Source: Rhizorhapis suberifaciens (GTDB lineage: Bacteria > Pseudomonadota > Alphaproteobacteria > Sphingomonadales > Sphingomonadaceae). From it: a DNA stretch of 64,000 nucleotides. Location: the NCBI RefSeq assembly GCF_014200045.1, contig NZ_JACHOV010000001.1:310001-374000 (forward strand), read 5' to 3'. Below are positions 9,239 through 20,761 of the stretch, in pieces; the stretch's first letter is position 1; each line of letters begins with the position of its first letter. The position numbers were made by a program, and so were the translations under genes. Under the pieces are notes generated by a model. That model searched no databases, had not been told where the DNA came from, and saw only the letters and a list, made by a program, of their open reading frames with translations.

Positions 9239-12200
9239 TGCCCAAAAGAACTGACATCTCCTCCATCCTCATCATTGGCGCGGGTCCGATCATCATCGGG
9301 CAGGCGTGCGAATTCGATTATTCGGGTACGCAGGCGTGCAAGGCGCTGAAGGAGGAGGGTTATCGGATCATCCTGGTCAACTCCAACCCGGCAACGATCA
9401 TGACCGATCCGGACATGGCGGACGCGACCTATGTGGAGCCGATCACGCCGGAGATTGTAGCGAAGATCATTGAGAAGGAGCGCCCCGACGCCGTGCTGCC
9501 GACCATGGGCGGGCAGACGGCGCTGAATACCGCGCTGGCTCTCTTCAATGACGGCACGCTGGAGAAATATGGCTGCCAGATGATCGGCGCGGATGCGGAG
9601 GCGATCGACAAGGCCGAGGACCGGCTGAAGTTTCGGGACGCGATGGACAAAATCGGTTTGGAATCCGCACGCTCGCGCATTGCGCATACGCTTGAAGAGG
9701 CGATGGAGGCGCTTGAGTTCACGGGCCTCCCAGCGATCATCCGTCCGAGCTTCACCATGGGCGGCACCGGGGGCGGCGTTGCGTATAATCGCGACGAGTT
9801 CGTGCAGATCGTGACCAGCGGGCTTGATGCTTCGCCTACCACCGAAGTGCTGATCGAGGAGTCGCTCCTGGGCTGGAAGGAATATGAGATGGAGGTGGTG
9901 CGCGACCGGCACGACAACGCCATCATTATCTGTTCCATTGAGAATATCGATCCGATGGGCGTCCATACCGGCGACAGCATCACCGTTGCACCCGCGCTGA
10001 CGCTGACGGACAAGGAATATCAGATCATGCGCAACGCCAGCATCGCTGTGCTGCGCGAAATCGGGGTGGAGACGGGCGGGTCGAACGTACAGTTCGCGGT
10101 GAACCCGAAGGACGGCCGCCTGATCGTCATCGAGATGAACCCACGCGTGTCGCGGTCCTCCGCGCTGGCGTCGAAGGCGACGGGCTTTCCGATTGCCAAG
10201 GTCGCTGCGAAGCTGGCGGTCGGCTACACGCTCGACGAGATCGAGAATGACATTACCGGCGCGACCCCGGCGTCGTTCGAGCCGACTATCGACTATGTCG
10301 TGACCAAGATCCCGCGCTTCGCCTTTGAAAAGTTCAAGGGCGCCGAACCGCTGCTCGGCACCGCAATGAAGTCGGTGGGCGAGGTGATGGCCATTGGGCG
10401 CAATATCCATGAATCGATGCAGAAAGCGCTGCGGGGTCTTGAGACCGGCTTGTCGGGTTTCAACTTTGTCGAGCGCCTGCAAGGTGCGTCGAAGGACGAT
10501 ATAATCGCGGAATTAGCGCGACCGACGCCTGAGCGCCTGCTGGTCGCCGCGCAGGCATTGCGCGAGGGGTTGACGATTGAGGAAGTTCACGCCGTCGCCA
10601 AATATGATCCCTGGTTCCTTGAGCGGATCAAGGAAATCGTCGATGCCGAGGATGAGATTTGCGCGAACGGGCTGCCGCAGGATACGGATGGCTTGCGCCG
10701 TTTGAAAGCCATGGGCTTTTCCGACAAGCGGCTTGCCTATCTTTCGCTGCAATCGGCCAATCTGCCAAAGGGTACGCGCCGGGCTGTGGCGCGTGGATCC
10801 GGCCTGATCCACGAGACTATCCGCGCCATGACCGGTGGGGTTACCGAAGCGGAAGTGCGCGCGCTGCGTCACCGCCTGGGAGTGCGTCCGGTGTTCAAGC
10901 GGATCGACACGTGCGCCGCCGAATTCGAGGCGCGCACCCCGTACATGTATTCGACATATGAAGCCCCAAGCTTCGGCGAGCCGGAGAATGAGGCGCAGCC
11001 AAGCGACCGGAAGAAGATCGTGATCCTGGGTGGTGGCCCCAACCGGATCGGGCAAGGGATCGAGTTCGACTATTGCTGCTGCCATGCCTGCTTTGCGCTG
11101 GATGAGGCGGGTTATGAGACGATCATGATCAACTGTAACCCGGAAACGGTTTCCACCGACTATGACACGTCGGACCGGCTCTATTTCGAGCCGCTGACGG
11201 CTGAGGATGTGCTGGAGATCCTGGACGTCGAACGTTCGAAGGGTGAACTGGTCGGGGTGATTGTCCAGTTTGGCGGTCAGACGCCGTTGAAGCTGGCGCA
11301 GGCGCTGGAGGATGCGGGTATTCCGATCCTCGGGACCTCGCCGGACGCCATCGATCTGGCTGAGGATCGCGAGCGGTTCGCGCGTCTCGTCAATCAGCTC
11401 AAACTGAAACAGCCGCAAAACGGTATCGCCCGCAGCCGCGACGAAGCCATCGCTGTTGCGAACCGCATCGGTTATCCGGTGCTGATCCGCCCATCCTATG
11501 TGCTCGGTGGCCGGGCAATGGAAATTGTGGACGGCGAAAGCCAGCTCGACGACTATATTGCGACGGCTGTTCAGGTGTCGGGCGACAGTCCAGTCCTGAT
11601 CGACCGCTATCTGCGTGATGCAATCGAGGTCGACGTGGATGCGCTCTGCGACGGCAGCGATGTCATCGTGGCCGGCGTATTGCAGCATATCGAGGAAGCG
11701 GGCGTCCATTCTGGCGACAGCGCCTGCTCGCTGCCGCCGTACAGCCTCTCCTCTTCGGTCATTGCTGAAATCGAACGGCAGACCGAGGCGCTGGCACGCG
11801 GCCTGAACGTGCTGGGTCTCATGAATATTCAGTTCGCGGTGAAGGATGGCGAGGTGTACCTCATCGAGGTCAATCCGCGTGCGAGCCGCACCGTGCCTTT
11901 CGTCGCCAAGGCCATCGGCGCGCCAATCGCCAAGATCGCCGCGCGGGTGATGGCCGGTGAAAAGCTGAAGGACCTTCCGGCGATCAATCGACATATCGAG
12001 CATATCGCGGTGAAGGAAGCCGTTTTCCCCTTTGGCCGTTTTCCCGGGACCGACCCGGTATTGTCCCCCGAAATGAAATCTACAGGGGAGGTGATGGGTA
12101 TTGACGGCAATTTCGCTACGGCCTTCGCCAAGTCGCAGCTTGCCGCAGGCGTTACCCTGCCGCAATCGGGTAAGATCTTCATTTCCGTGAAGGACAGTGA

Positions 12201-12573
12201 CAAGCCTATAATCCTTCCGGCGGCGCGCAAGATCGCAGACCTGGGCTTTACCATCGTTGCAACGGGCGGCACCGCACGTTTCCTGGTCGAAGAAGGTCTG
12301 AAGGTCGAAGAAGTCAACAAGGTGGCGCAGGGACGACCGCATATCGTCGACCGCATCAAGGATGGCGGCATCGACCTTATCTTCAACACGACGGAGGGCT
12401 GGCAGTCTTTGAAAGACAGCCAATCGATCCGGGCATCTGCGCTCAACATGAAAATTCCTTCCTTTACAACGGCGGCAGGAAGTGTTGCAGCCGTGGAGGC
12501 GATCGAGGCTCTGCGTGGACGAACTCTTGAAGTACGGCCGCTGCAATCCTATTATGACAGTTCGCACGCTTGA
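9238..12573 (+). CDS. carB: carbamoyl-phosphate synthase large subunit
   Basis: A 1111-aa protein with the two homologous ATP-grasp halves of Car[18 protein letters not shown] opens the first half (about residue 15) and [17 protein letters not shown] opens the second (about residue 600). Signature segments include [12 protein letters not shown] and [18 protein letters not shown] in the first half and [11 protein letters not shown] and [12 protein letters not shown] in the second. The C-terminal 130 residues form the MGS-like allosteric domain ([13 protein letters not shown]). Each half carries out one phosphorylation, making carboxyphosphate and then carbamoyl phosphate. The start overlaps the preceding small gene, so it depends on that gene for coupling. 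Confidence 0.98.
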   Translation: MPKRTDISSILIIGAGPIIIGQACEFDYSGTQACKALKEEGYRIILVNSNPATIMTDPDMADATYVEPITPEIVAKIIEKERPDAVLPTMGGQTALNTALALFNDGTLEKYGCQMIGADAEAIDKAEDRLKFRDAMDKIGLESARSRIAHTLEEAMEALEFTGLPAIIRPSFTMGGTGGGVAYNRDEFVQIVTSGLDASPTTEVLIEESLLGWKEYEMEVVRDRHDNAIIICSIENIDPMGVHTGDSITVAPALTLTDKEYQIMRNASIAVLREIGVETGGSNVQFAVNPKDGRLIVIEMNPRVSRSSALASKATGFPIAKVAAKLAVGYTLDEIENDITGATPASFEPTIDYVVTKIPRFAFEKFKGAEPLLGTAMKSVGEVMAIGRNIHESMQKALRGLETGLSGFNFVERLQGASKDDIIAELARPTPERLLVAAQALREGLTIEEVHAVAKYDPWFLERIKEIVDAEDEICANGLPQDTDGLRRLKAMGFSDKRLAYLSLQSANLPKGTRRAVARGSGLIHETIRAMTGGVTEAEVRALRHRLGVRPVFKRIDTCAAEFEARTPYMYSTYEAPSFGEPENEAQPSDRKKIVILGGGPNRIGQGIEFDYCCCHACFALDEAGYETIMINCNPETVSTDYDTSDRLYFEPLTAEDVLEILDVERSKGELVGVIVQFGGQTPLKLAQALEDAGIPILGTSPDAIDLAEDRERFARLVNQLKLKQPQNGIARSRDEAIAVANRIGYPVLIRPSYVLGGRAMEIVDGESQLDDYIATAVQVSGDSPVLIDRYLRDAIEVDVDALCDGSDVIVAGVLQHIEEAGVHSGDSACSLPPYSLSSSVIAEIERQTEALARGLNVLGLMNIQFAVKDGEVYLIEVNPRASRTVPFVAKAIGAPIAKIAARVMAGEKLKDLPAINRHIEHIAVKEAVFPFGRFPGTDPVLSPEMKSTGEVMGIDGNFATAFAKSQLAAGVTLPQSGKIFISVKDSDKPIILPAARKIADLGFTIVATGGTARFLVEEGLKVEEVNKVAQGRPHIVDRIKDGGIDLIFNTTEGWQSLKDSQSIRASALNMKIPSFTTAAGSVAAVEAIEALRGRTLEVRPLQSYYDSSHA

Positions 12574-12650
12574 TTTCCGACAATCCTGTCACGCTGCGGC
12601 GGCCTTTCGACTGGACCGCTTGAAGAGAATTTTGACGAAGGAACGCTTGT

Positions 12651-13127
12651 ATGGCGACCGTTGAGAAGATGCCGATGCTCGCCGAGGGCTATGAAAAGCT
12701 GACGGCGCAGCTTCGCGCATTGAAGGAAGAGCGGCCAAAGATTGTCGATGCGATCGAAGAAGCCCGGGCGCACGGGGACCTTTCCGAAAATGCGGAATAT
12801 CATGCGGCCAAGGAACGTCAGGGTCAGGTGGAAGCAACCATTGGCGATCTTGAAGACAAGCTGTCCCGCGCTCAAATAATTGATCCCAAGACCTTGTCGG
12901 GGGACAAGATCGTGTTTGGCGCGACTGTCACCCTTCTCGACGAGGATGAGAAGCCGGTAACCTATCAGATTGTCGGTCAGGCTGAAGCTGACGCCAAGTC
13001 AGGTCGAATCAGCTACAATAGCCCGCTCGGACGGGCGCTGATCGGCCGTAAGGTCGATGACGAGGTAGAGGTGACAGTTCCTTCCGGCGACCGCTTTTAT
13101 CTCGTATCCAAGATCGAGTTCATTTGA
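12651..13127 (+). CDS. greA: transcription elongation factor GreA
   Basis: A 158-aa protein of standard GreA length. The N-terminal coiled coil carries the family signature [20 protein letters not shown] (about residues 40-59), whose acidic tip residues enter the RNA polymerase secondary channel to stimulate cleavage of backtracked RNA. The C-terminal FKBP-like domain follows ([14 protein letters not shown]). GAAGGAAC lies 8 bases upstream of the ATG. It follows carB in the same direction after 77 bp, a common order in alphaproteobacteria. Confidence 0.97.
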   Translation: MATVEKMPMLAEGYEKLTAQLRALKEERPKIVDAIEEARAHGDLSENAEYHAAKERQGQVEATIGDLEDKLSRAQIIDPKTLSGDKIVFGATVTLLDEDEKPVTYQIVGQAEADAKSGRISYNSPLGRALIGRKVDDEVEVTVPSGDRFYLVSKIEFI

Positions 13128-13247
13128 ACGCTGCTGCGATATGGCCTGATTTCACTTGGACTCCTGCGCGGGCAGGCATCCAGATAAGCCAAAGCATCAC
13201 TTGTGATTCCGGGGCCTGCATTTGCAGGAGCGCAGGGGCGGCTGATA

Positions 13248-13880
13248 GTGAACATTCCTGATGGAAAAACGACGAACTGGCTGGGCGGCGCAATCGCGAC
13301 GGCTTTCATATTGTCCTTTTTTCTGTGGGGTATCGACTATTCGGCCGTCTTTGGCGGTTTCATTCCCCTGCGCGCAAGCGGAGGGCTTGCTGTTCCGGGC
13401 GGGGTGCCGGTCTGGCTGACACCTCTGACTGCTGCTTTCCTGCACGCAGGGCTACTGCACCTGTCGCTCAATATGGTGATGCTGCTTTTCTGCGGTCGCT
13501 TTGTGGAAAAGGTGCTGGGAGGAAAGCTGCTACTGCTGCTGTTTCTAATCGGCGCTTATGCCGCCGCGGCGACTGAGTTTCTGTTCCATCCGAGCTCGGA
13601 CAATCCTATGATTGGAGCAAGTGGCGCTATTTCAGCCATTATCGGCACCTATGCGCTGCTTTTCAGCCAGCAGGAGGTGAGGGCGATCGGGTTTTTGTCG
13701 GCCAATGCGGTCCGCATTCTCTGGCTCGCGGCTGCGTGGACCATTATCCAGATCATGATCGGTATCGTGAGTTTGGGCGGTATTGGCCGAATTGCCATCG
13801 GCGCCCATATTGGCGGCTTTGTCGCCGGATTGCTGCTCACCAAGCCAATGGTTTACGCGCGGTTCAAGCAGCGGAAATAG
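13248..13880 (+). CDS. rhomboid family intramembrane serine protease
   Basis: About 210 aa with six hydrophobic segments. The rhomboid catalytic features are visible: H..N in AGLLHLSLNMVM (oxyanion side), the nucleophile motif GASGAISA, and a late helix with GAHIGGFVAGLL for the catalytic His. It would cleave membrane proteins within the inner membrane; the substrate is unknown. An upstream in-frame extension to 13203 is open, but the GTG at 13248 has AGGGGCGG about 8 bases before it and gives the expected short N-terminus, so I prefer that start. Confidence 0.88.
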   Translation: MNIPDGKTTNWLGGAIATAFILSFFLWGIDYSAVFGGFIPLRASGGLAVPGGVPVWLTPLTAAFLHAGLLHLSLNMVMLLFCGRFVEKVLGGKLLLLLFLIGAYAAAATEFLFHPSSDNPMIGASGAISAIIGTYALLFSQQEVRAIGFLSANAVRILWLAAAWTIIQIMIGIVSLGGIGRIAIGAHIGGFVAGLLLTKPMVYARFKQRK

Positions 13881-13985
13881 GCCGCCAATCGAAAGTGACT
13901 GCTCTCACTCCGTTCAGCGCACCTTACAGCAAGCCAGTGATCAGCATCAATGCCCGTGGGGTCAACCCAACGTCGCGCTCTATCT

Positions 13986-14201
13986 CTATTTGCCACCAGG
14001 CTCCAGCAAGCGGTGCAGATGCACGACGACATATTTCATTTCGGCATCGTCGACGGTTCGCTGCGCTGCAGAGCGCCAAGCTTTTTCGGCGCTCGCATAG
14101 TCGGGAAATACCCCGACAAGGTCGATCTTGCTCAGGTCTTCAAACTCCAGCGTCATGGGGTCCTTGACCCGACCGCCCATAACAAGATGCATTTTGCTCA
14201 C
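13986..14201 (-). CDS. DUF4170 domain protein
   Basis: A 71-aa protein beginning MSKMHLVMGGRV, with LEFEDLSKIDLVGVFPDYAS, AEKAWRSAAQRTVDDAEMKY and VVVHLHRLLEP, which match the small DUF4170 family confined largely to alphaproteobacteria. I chose the GTG at 14201 because GAAAGG sits 7 bases upstream and DUF4170 proteins begin at this point; the frame is open for another 22 residues upstream but those look untranslated. The function is unknown. It stands alone between the rhomboid gene (convergent) and the yqj-like operon. Confidence 0.8.
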   Translation of the reverse strand: MSKMHLVMGGRVKDPMTLEFEDLSKIDLVGVFPDYASAEKAWRSAAQRTVDDAEMKYVVVHLHRLLEPGGK

Positions 14202-14298
14202 TCGCCAACCTTTCGCGTGGAAAGTGCTCCGGTAGCAGCGAACGTCGAACCGGCCAAGACGGGTCATGATCGAATTAACGCAAAGATATAAGTTCTGG

Positions 14299-14796
14299 CT
14301 AATCCTTGCGGCGAAGCGTTTCCGCAGCGCTCTTGCCCGCCGAACTTACGACGTCGCCCGCCTTTTCGATAAGGCCGCTGATCTTTTCCTTGGCGCGCTC
14401 CACATTGGCAAGTTCGGTGAGCTTGGCCTTCGCCGCTTCCGTGTCGATATCGCCAATTTTGTCCTTGATCCTGCCGCCGGCCTTGACGAGTTCGTCGGAT
14501 GCGGTCGCCCCGGCACTTTTGGCCGCTAACAGACTGGCGGTCAGTGCCGCTGCGGCTCGGCCGCCACCTTTCGCTGCTTTGGGCAATAACGCGCCCAAAA
14601 GCGCGCCTACGACCAAACCTCCGGCCACTACGGCAAGAGGATTTTCCTGAAGCATCTTTGTGCCTCGCTCTTTGGCCACTTCGACGGCTTCACGCGAAGC
14701 ATCATAAGCAACCGCAGCATTTTCCCGAGCGATTGCGGTCTTCTCACTCGCATAGTCCCGCGCGCGACTGAACTTGTCGCCAAGTTGATTGCTCAT
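14299..14796 (-). CDS. envelope-stress-type Ala-rich protein, last gene of yqj-like operon
   Basis: About 165 aa from the ATG at 14796, which has CGGGAGA upstream and overlaps the previous stop as ATGA. The N-terminal half is helical and charged (YASEKTAIARENAAVAYDAS), resembling coiled ElaB/YqjD-type proteins. A glycine-rich membrane helix (AVVAGGLVVGALLGALLP, about residues 55-72) follows, then a long amphipathic tail. I do not recognise a named family, and function is inferred only from the operon. Fourth and last gene of the 16069-14299 operon. Confidence 0.7.
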   Translation of the reverse strand: MSNQLGDKFSRARDYASEKTAIARENAAVAYDASREAVEVAKERGTKMLQENPLAVVAGGLVVGALLGALLPKAAKGGGRAAAALTASLLAAKSAGATASDELVKAGGRIKDKIGDIDTEAAKAKLTELANVERAKEKISGLIEKAGDVVSSAGKSAAETLRRKD

Positions 14797-15128
14797 TGAT
14801 CGTCTCCCGAATTTCTGCGTGCTTGCCAAGCATTCGATAGGGAAGCTTTCGCCTTCCTTGTAAGTGCGGCTAAAGGCCTGCGAAATACAAGGCCAAGGAC
14901 GATAGCCAGAGCGCCGCCCGTGACGAAAGGATGGCTGCGCGCAGAGTGCGCAGCTGCCTGTCGCGTACCATGTGCCGCTTCGCTGACCTTGCGTTCCAGG
15001 TCCTGCTTAAGGGCGCTTGGATGCAGGCGATGGCGGGCGCGCTCAAGGGCCAGCAGAAAGCTGCTGCGCGCCAACTCGGCCTCTGTTTCCGCCCTGCGGT
15101 AGGCGGGGCTGCGTGGAATGAGCTTCAT
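14793..15128 (-). CDS. small membrane protein in the YqjK position of the operon
   Basis: 110 aa from the ATG at 15128 (MKLIPRSPAYRRAETEAELA), overlapping the preceding holin-like gene by ATGA. Upstream in-frame codons to 15233 overlap that gene and are unlikely to be used. It is a basic helical protein with one hydrophobic segment (FVTGGALAIVLGLVF, about residues 72-86). By position after a YqjE-like gene it corresponds to E. coli yqjK, but sequence similarity is not obvious to me. Confidence 0.65.
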   Translation of the reverse strand: MKLIPRSPAYRRAETEAELARSSFLLALERARHRLHPSALKQDLERKVSEAAHGTRQAAAHSARSHPFVTGGALAIVLGLVFRRPLAALTRKAKASLSNAWQARRNSGDDQ

Positions 15129-15481
15129 GGCCGTCCTTCTCCGTTCAAGCGCCGGAAGCGGCTCCGGGCCATGACCAAAAACAGGAGGGCCGCAGCCAGA
15201 GCCACGCCCACGACGACGGCTGTGGCTCCCCAAGCGCTGATTAGCGGGGTCAAGGCGATGATCAGGCCGACCATCAATGCTACCGACGCCGCCAAAACAA
15301 GAAAGGCCGCCATCGCGACCAGCGCCGCGATGTTGCGGAACTCCAGCCCGATTTCGGCTGCGCGTATCTTCTGCCGGTTAAATTCGGCTTGCGCATAGCC
15401 TTTGCCGCTCTCGGCAAGGCGGGATAGCACTTCGCCGATTCCTTCATCGGGCGGCGCGGCCTGATCATGCTGTTCGTACAA
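15125..15481 (-). CDS. YqjE/phage-holin-family inner membrane protein
   Basis: 118 aa. A hydrophilic N-terminus (EVLSRLAESGKGYAQAEFNR) is followed by two membrane helices (about residues 52-77 and 82-105), then a basic tail. This is the layout of the YqjE/Actinobacteria holin-like family (phage holin superfamily fold, not a phage gene here). In E. coli yqjE lies between yqjD and yqjK, and the same order appears here, so the operon is probably related. Start and stop are tightly coupled with the neighbours. Confidence 0.75.
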   Translation of the reverse strand: MYEQHDQAAPPDEGIGEVLSRLAESGKGYAQAEFNRQKIRAAEIGLEFRNIAALVAMAAFLVLAASVALMVGLIIALTPLISAWGATAVVVGVALAAALLFLVMARSRFRRLNGEGRP

Positions 15482-15502
15482 AATGCTACCCCGTAAAGCG
15501 TA

Positions 15503-16069
15503 TCAGGCCTCTTCGGTTTCGGCCTCTGGCGTCTTGGACGATTTCGCCAGGCGCATCAGAACGAAGCCGACCACAGCCGCGGTGCCGATGGCGACCGCAG
15601 GGCTTTTGCGGACGAAGTCGCGGGCGTCAGAGACCAGTTCGTCAATATCCTTGCGGTCGAGCGTTGCAGCCGCCCCGGCAATCGCCTCCGCAGCATAGCG
15701 GGCATAATCGCCATATTGGCTACCAAGCTTGTCGTCGAGATTGCCCGCGGTGTCGTTGATCAGTTTGGACAAGCCCTGCATGGCGGAGCCCGCCTTGGCC
15801 TTGCCGGTGACCGCGGCGGAGCGGGCAGTCTTGGCGGCCTGGGTCTTGAGCACGTCGGCCTGTTCGCGCAGCTTCTCCCTTGAAGGAAGCGTGGACCTTT
15901 GACCTGTCGCTGCCTTGCTTGATGCGGTGCGCTTGCGGGGTTCCGCGACGGCCGTCCGTTCGGCGACCACGGGAGCCACAGCCTTTTTGCGCCCGGTAGG
16001 TGTGGTCATAGTGGACTTCGCCGCAGTCTTACGAGGGGCCCTGGGCTTTGCCGGTGGGGTATCAGCCAT
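15503..16069 (-). CDS. YqjD/ElaB-like Lys/Ala-rich C-tail-anchored protein
   Basis: 188 aa from the ATG at 16069, which has GGAAAGGAT upstream; the longer open frame to 16153 lacks a good site. Residues 1-65 are a Lys/Ala/Pro/Thr-rich low-complexity tail (KPRAPRKTAAKS) resembling histone-like disordered regions. Then comes a helical section and a C-terminal membrane helix (AVAIGTAAVVGFVLMRLA) preceded by SDARDFVRKSP. The last part is what YqjD/ElaB (DUF883) proteins look like; those tether ribosomes at the membrane in stationary phase. First gene of the four-gene operon. Confidence 0.65.
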   Translation of the reverse strand: MADTPPAKPRAPRKTAAKSTMTTPTGRKKAVAPVVAERTAVAEPRKRTASSKAATGQRSTLPSREKLREQADVLKTQAAKTARSAAVTGKAKAGSAMQGLSKLINDTAGNLDDKLGSQYGDYARYAAEAIAGAAATLDRKDIDELVSDARDFVRKSPAVAIGTAAVVGFVLMRLAKSSKTPEAETEEA

Positions 16070-16178
16070 GTCGGATCCTTTCCATGAGCGGGTGGGGTTT
16101 TTAGCGGTTCGGGAATCTAACCCATGGGCCAAACAGTAGTTCCGTTTGCGCAATCATAACAGGAAAATCCGATGCTGA

Positions 16179-17540
<1,362 letters not shown>

Positions 17541-17713
17541 CGAGAAAGCCGGCCGAATTACCGGCGATGGAGGAATGAAAAGTGCTCCTGTTGGTGCAGG
17601 GGCACACTCTATTATAGCGTCCGGCCGTGCCCTGGCCCTTCAATCCAGCGCAAAATCGCGGGCGAACCACGATTCTCCTTGCAACCGAATCGGCCGTGTG
17701 ATTCTATTTAACC

Positions 17714-18025
17714 ATGGCGCAAATAGCGAAACTCAGAATTCTTTTAATGTCGGCCTTTGGGCCGGCGTTCGCAATTGTGCTTCTGGCCTTGTTTGCAGGC
17801 TATGCCGTGCTTGGTTCCAACGGGATTCTGGCTTGGGGCGATTACACCCAAACGCTTCAGGAGCGGCGGCAGGAACTGGCACTGGTTCAGGCGGAGCGTA
17901 ATCGATTGAAGAACCGGGTGGATCGTCTCGATCCCCGTCATGTCGATCCCGACCTTGTGGACGAACTCGTTCGTCGCGAACTCAATGTGACGCATCCTGA
18001 CGAGGTTATCGTCCCGCTGCGCTAA
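17714..18025 (+). CDS. ftsB: septum formation initiator FtsB/DivIC
   Basis: 103 aa with the FtsB/DivIC layout: short cytoplasmic N-terminus, one membrane helix (AFAIVLLALFAGYAVLG, about residues 18-34), then a periplasmic leucine-zipper coiled coil (LQERRQELALVQAERNRLKN) and RRELNVTHPDEVIV. FtsB acts with FtsL and FtsQ in the divisome. Its position between eno and pdhA is the standard one in alpha- and gammaproteobacterial genomes and supports the call. Confidence 0.88.
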   Translation: MAQIAKLRILLMSAFGPAFAIVLLALFAGYAVLGSNGILAWGDYTQTLQERRQELALVQAERNRLKNRVDRLDPRHVDPDLVDELVRRELNVTHPDEVIVPLR

Positions 18026-18278
18026 ATGTATGGCGTTCGTGCAGGTTTACGGCCCGGATCATGCACCTATATTTCACCTGATTCCGCTCGGCCGAATGTG
18101 GCGGTGAACTTAAGGAATGTCAGTCTTTCGTCGCTGGCTGCGCACCAAATAGGCAATATTTCAGTCTTCATTTGGAACATTCTTACGGAATCGCCCGGCG
18201 GCCACCCCACCCGTTGCTTCGCCGGTTTTTCGCTCCTATAGGGGATGTCCCCAGTGAAAGCATAAAAGGAAAAATTCC

Positions 18279-19355
18279 TTGGCCAAAGCTTCATCGCCGC
18301 GAACCAACAAGGGCACAGCATCCGCCCGGAAATCGGCTCCTCCCGCGACCCCCAATCGTGAACGTCCGGAAGATCCTGTCGATTATCAAGCGACGAAGGA
18401 AGAATTGCTGGAATTTTACCGGCAAATGTTGCTGATCCGGCGCTTTGAAGAAAAGGCGGGGCAACTTTACGGACTAGGTCTGATTGGCGGCTTTTGTCAC
18501 CTTTATATCGGGCAGGAAGCAGTGGCGGTGGGCCTGCAATCCGCACTGGAAGTGGGTAAGGACAGTGTTATCACGGGTTACCGCGATCATGGGCACATGC
18601 TCGCCTATGGCATTGATCCCAAGGTCATCATGGCCGAACTGACGGGGCGCGCCGCCGGCATTTCGAAGGGTAAGGGCGGTTCGATGCACATGTTCTCGGT
18701 CGAACATGGCTTCTATGGCGGCCACGGCATCGTCGGTGCGCAGGTGTCACTGGGCACGGGTCTGGGCTTTTCCCATAAGTACAAGAATGACGGCGGCGTG
18801 TGCGTCGCTTATTTCGGTGACGGCGCGGCCAATCAGGGCCAGGTCTATGAGAGCTTCAACATGGCGGAGCTGTGGAAGCTTCCCATCATCTTCGTTATCG
18901 AGAACAACCAATATGCGATGGGCACGTCGGTCAACCGTTCGTCAGCGGAAGATCAGCTTTATCGCCGTGGCGAAAGCTTTCGCATTCCCGGTCTCCAGGT
19001 GAACGGAATGGATGTGCTGGCCGTGCGAGGGGCGGCCGAGGCTGCCCTGAAATGGGTGCGTGCAGGCAAGGGGCCGGTGCTGCTGGAGCTTAAAACCTAT
19101 CGGTATCGCGGCCATTCCATGTCGGATCCGGCAAAATACCGTTCGCGCGAAGAGGTTCAGTCCATGCGCGACAAATCCGATCCGATCGAGGGGTTGAAGC
19201 CAGCACTTCTGAAGGCGGGCGTGTCCGAAGACGAATTGAAGACGTTAGAAAAGGAAATTCGCAAGATCGTGGCCGATTCCGCCGATTTTGCCGAAAGCTC
19301 GCCGGAACCCGATTTGTCCGAACTCTATACCGAAGTGCTGGTGGAGCAATATTGA
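18279..19355 (+). CDS. pdhA: pyruvate dehydrogenase E1 component subunit alpha
   Basis: 358 aa. The thiamine-diphosphate motif [17 protein letters not shown] runs to [23 protein letters not shown] is the phosphorylation-loop region known from mitochondrial homologues. Decarboxylates pyruvate together with the beta subunit to feed acetyl-CoA production. The start is TTG at 18279 with AAAGGAAAAA just upstream; the first 35 residues (Lys/Ala/Pro-rich) are a flexible extension. It overlaps pdhB by one base (TGATG). Confidence 0.96.
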   Translation: MAKASSPRTNKGTASARKSAPPATPNRERPEDPVDYQATKEELLEFYRQMLLIRRFEEKAGQLYGLGLIGGFCHLYIGQEAVAVGLQSALEVGKDSVITGYRDHGHMLAYGIDPKVIMAELTGRAAGISKGKGGSMHMFSVEHGFYGGHGIVGAQVSLGTGLGFSHKYKNDGGVCVAYFGDGAANQGQVYESFNMAELWKLPIIFVIENNQYAMGTSVNRSSAEDQLYRRGESFRIPGLQVNGMDVLAVRGAAEAALKWVRAGKGPVLLELKTYRYRGHSMSDPAKYRSREEVQSMRDKSDPIEGLKPALLKAGVSEDELKTLEKEIRKIVADSADFAESSPEPDLSELYTEVLVEQY

Positions 19356-20731
19356 TGGCGATCGAACTGAAAATGCCGGCGCTATCGCCCACGATGGAAG
19401 AAGGCACGCTCGCAAAATGGCTGGTGAAGGAAGGCGATGAGGTCTCCTCTGGCGACATCCTTGCAGAAATAGAAACCGACAAGGCGACGATGGAGTTCGA
19501 GGCAGTGGATGAGGGCGTAGTTTCGAAGATCCTCGTCCCCGAAGGCACCGGCAATGTGAAGGTCGGCACCGTGATTGCCGTCATCGCCGGTGAGGATGGC
19601 GAGAACGAAGCGCCGGCTCCGAAGGCCAATGGAAGCGCGGCCGCCGCTCCCGTGGTTAAGGAAGAAGCGCCCAAGGCAGCCGCTCCCAAAGCGGCAGAAC
19701 GCTCTTCGGCCGCACCCAAAAGCGATCCCGAGCTGAGCGAAGGCACGGAGCTTGTCGCGCAGACCGTCCGCGAAGCGTTGCGGGACGCAATGGCCGAGGA
19801 AATGCGCGCCGACGGCCGCGTCTTTATCATGGGTGAGGAAGTCGCCGAATATCAGGGCGCTTACAAAGTTACTCAGGGCTTGCTCGAAGAATTCGGGGCC
19901 CAGCGCGTCATCGATACGCCGATCACGGAATATGGCTTTGCCGGTGTCGGCGCGGGTGCGGCCATGGGCGGCCTGCGCCCCGTCATCGAGTTCATGACCT
20001 TCAATTTCGCCATGCAGGCGATCGACCACATCATCAACTCCGCGGCGAAAACCAATTATATGTCGGGCGGCCAGATGCGTTGCCCCATCGTGTTTCGCGG
20101 GCCCAATGGCGCCGCAAGCCGGGTTGGCGCGCAGCACAGCCAGAATTATGGTCCCTGGTATGCCGCTGTTCCCGGCCTGATCGTCATTGCGCCCTATGAC
20201 GCCGCCGACGCGAAGGGATTGCTCAAGGCTGCCATCCGTAGCGAGGATCCGGTGGTGTTCCTCGAAAACGAGCTGCTTTACGGCCGTTCCTTTGACGTGC
20301 CGAAGCTGGACGATTACGTCCTGCCCATCGGTAAGGCGCGGATCGTGAAGCCGGGCAAGGATGTCACCATCGTCAGCTATTCCATCGGCGTCGGCCTGGC
20401 GCTGGAAGCGGCGGAAATGCTGGCCAAGGAGGGCATCGACGCCGAAGTCATCGACCTGCGCACCCTGCGCCCGCTCGACAAGGCGAGCGTTCTGGAAAGC
20501 CTCAAAAAGACCAACCGCTTGGTCGTGGTCGAAGAAGGCTGGCCAGTCTGCTCCATCGCCAGCGAAATCTCCGCCATCTGCATGGAAGAAGCCTTCGACT
20601 GGCTCGACGCCCCCGTCATGCGCGTGACGAACGAGGACGTACCGCTACCCTATGCGGCGAACCTGGAGAAAGCGGCGCTGGTGAACAGCAGCCGTGTGGT
20701 CGAGGCGGTGAAGAAGGTTTGTTATCGCTAG
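19355..20731 (+). CDS. pdhB: pyruvate dehydrogenase E1 component subunit beta with N-terminal lipoyl domain
   Basis: 458 aa. Residues 1-78 are a biotinyl/lipoyl domain (lipoyl Lys in [13 protein letters not shown]), then an Ala/Pro linker (about 85-130). The transketolase-type pyrimidine-binding domain starts near residue 135 ([14 protein letters not shown]), and the transketolase C-terminal domain follows. The lipoyl fusion is usual in alphaproteobacteria. E2 and E3 are not in this window and must be elsewhere. Start chosen at the ATG overlapping the pdhA stop. Confidence 0.96.
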   Translation: MAIELKMPALSPTMEEGTLAKWLVKEGDEVSSGDILAEIETDKATMEFEAVDEGVVSKILVPEGTGNVKVGTVIAVIAGEDGENEAPAPKANGSAAAAPVVKEEAPKAAAPKAAERSSAAPKSDPELSEGTELVAQTVREALRDAMAEEMRADGRVFIMGEEVAEYQGAYKVTQGLLEEFGAQRVIDTPITEYGFAGVGAGAAMGGLRPVIEFMTFNFAMQAIDHIINSAAKTNYMSGGQMRCPIVFRGPNGAASRVGAQHSQNYGPWYAAVPGLIVIAPYDAADAKGLLKAAIRSEDPVVFLENELLYGRSFDVPKLDDYVLPIGKARIVKPGKDVTIVSYSIGVGLALEAAEMLAKEGIDAEVIDLRTLRPLDKASVLESLKKTNRLVVVEEGWPVCSIASEISAICMEEAFDWLDAPVMRVTNEDVPLPYAANLEKAALVNSSRVVEAVKKVCYR

Positions 20732-20761
20732 CTGGCAGAAAGAGAAAGCAGCAACGGTTGT

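Noticed and set aside
9151-10482. 443-aa ORF antisense to carB and the start of the small gene
   Set aside because: Overlaps the strongly supported carB frame; no homology motif; composition typical of shadow frames.
10513-12567. 684-aa ORF antisense to carB
   Set aside because: It lies wholly opposite carB, is rich in Arg and His as expected from a GC-rich complement, and has no family motif.
15125-15481. prophage holin
   Set aside because: No phage genes nearby; its layout and neighbours fit the yqjE-type housekeeping operon.
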